A program made the position numbers and the translations under genes. A stretch of 64,000 nt of DNA from contig NHNW01000027.1 of the NCBI GenBank assembly GCA_002786025.1, positions 372,001-436,000 of the forward strand. Reading direction: 5' to 3'. The stretch is from Zasmidium citrigriseum (lineage: Eukaryota > Ascomycota > Dothideomycetes > Mycosphaerellales > Mycosphaerellaceae). Position 1 is the stretch's first letter. Each line of letters starts with the position of its first letter. Shown here piece by piece: positions 63,827 to 64,000 of the stretch. The notes under the pieces are model-generated. The model was not told where the DNA came from, did no database searches, and saw only the letters and a list, made by a program, of their open reading frames with translations.

Positions 63827-64000
63827 TAATCGTTGGGTTTGGCCATGAGGGTTTGGCGCTGGGATGGATGTGAGGTGAAGTCGGAGGTCGGAGGATCACG
63901 AAGGTTTGCCGGGGGTGGGACTAATCAAATCTTAATGAATTTGGGGGCGGACTACATAACCGGCTCTTGACCTCACGTCCTCCTTTTCCTTCCATCAAAC

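Overview
The window is nuclear DNA from a filamentous ascomycete (Pezizomycotina), most probably a Dothideomycete. The evidence is dense short genes on both strands, introns of about 46-97 bp with GT donors and CTAAC/CTGAC-type branch sites, an ascomycete laccase ending in DSGL, a PNP-NACHT-ankyrin NLR, a Gal4-type Zn2Cys6 regulator and a DUF6594 protein. The class assignment is inference. I see no tRNA, rRNA, CRISPR array or intact transposon. There is one 27-base assembly gap (6145-6171).

Layout. 1-2.1 kb: a single-pass membrane protein of unknown role. 2.7-4.1 kb: a salicylate-hydroxylase-like FAD monooxygenase. 4.6-7.8 kb: a divergent housekeeping pair, phosphopantothenate-cysteine ligase (CoA synthesis) and splicing factor Slu7. 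8.8-12.8 kb: a secreted laccase and a secreted tannase/feruloyl esterase that converge tail to tail. 14-17.5 kb: a small unknown gene, an F-box-like protein and a CaiB-type CoA-transferase. 18.2-22.8 kb: the TORC1 scaffold Raptor/Kog1. 23.3-27.4 kb: a mitochondrial NIPSNAP protein, a classical SDR and a degenerate extended SDR. 28-29.6 kb: a tandem retropepsin-like protein. 30-31.5 kb: a DUF6594 membrane protein and a 60-residue RING finger. 31.5-34.9 kb: a Zn2Cys6 regulator divergent from the choline/ethanolamine phosphotransferase. 36.2-41.2 kb: O-mannosyltransferase Pmt1 divergent from SF3A1. 43-48.5 kb: the NLR and a cysteine-rich small secreted protein. 49-52 kb: a GST-AsaB-type fusion and NADH-cytochrome b5 reductase Mcr1. 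53.2-57 kb: a hybrid histidine kinase. 58.1-59.5 kb: a GPI-anchored fasciclin protein. 60.5-63.8 kb: an Arb2-like protein and Gpi2/PIG-C.

How they relate. Most neighbours are unrelated housekeeping genes. Thematic groupings are the laccase/tannase pair (plant phenolics, perhaps with the monooxygenase), two splicing factors, and secretory-pathway glycosylation (Pmt1, Gpi2 and a GPI-anchored product). The accessory, fast-evolving part is 27.9-29.6 kb and 42.5-50.4 kb: the tandem retropepsin gene, the NLR with a palindrome-rich promoter, the cysteine-rich secreted protein and the GST fusion. Exon boundaries were placed by hand from splice signals, reading frame and family continuity. No transcript data were available.
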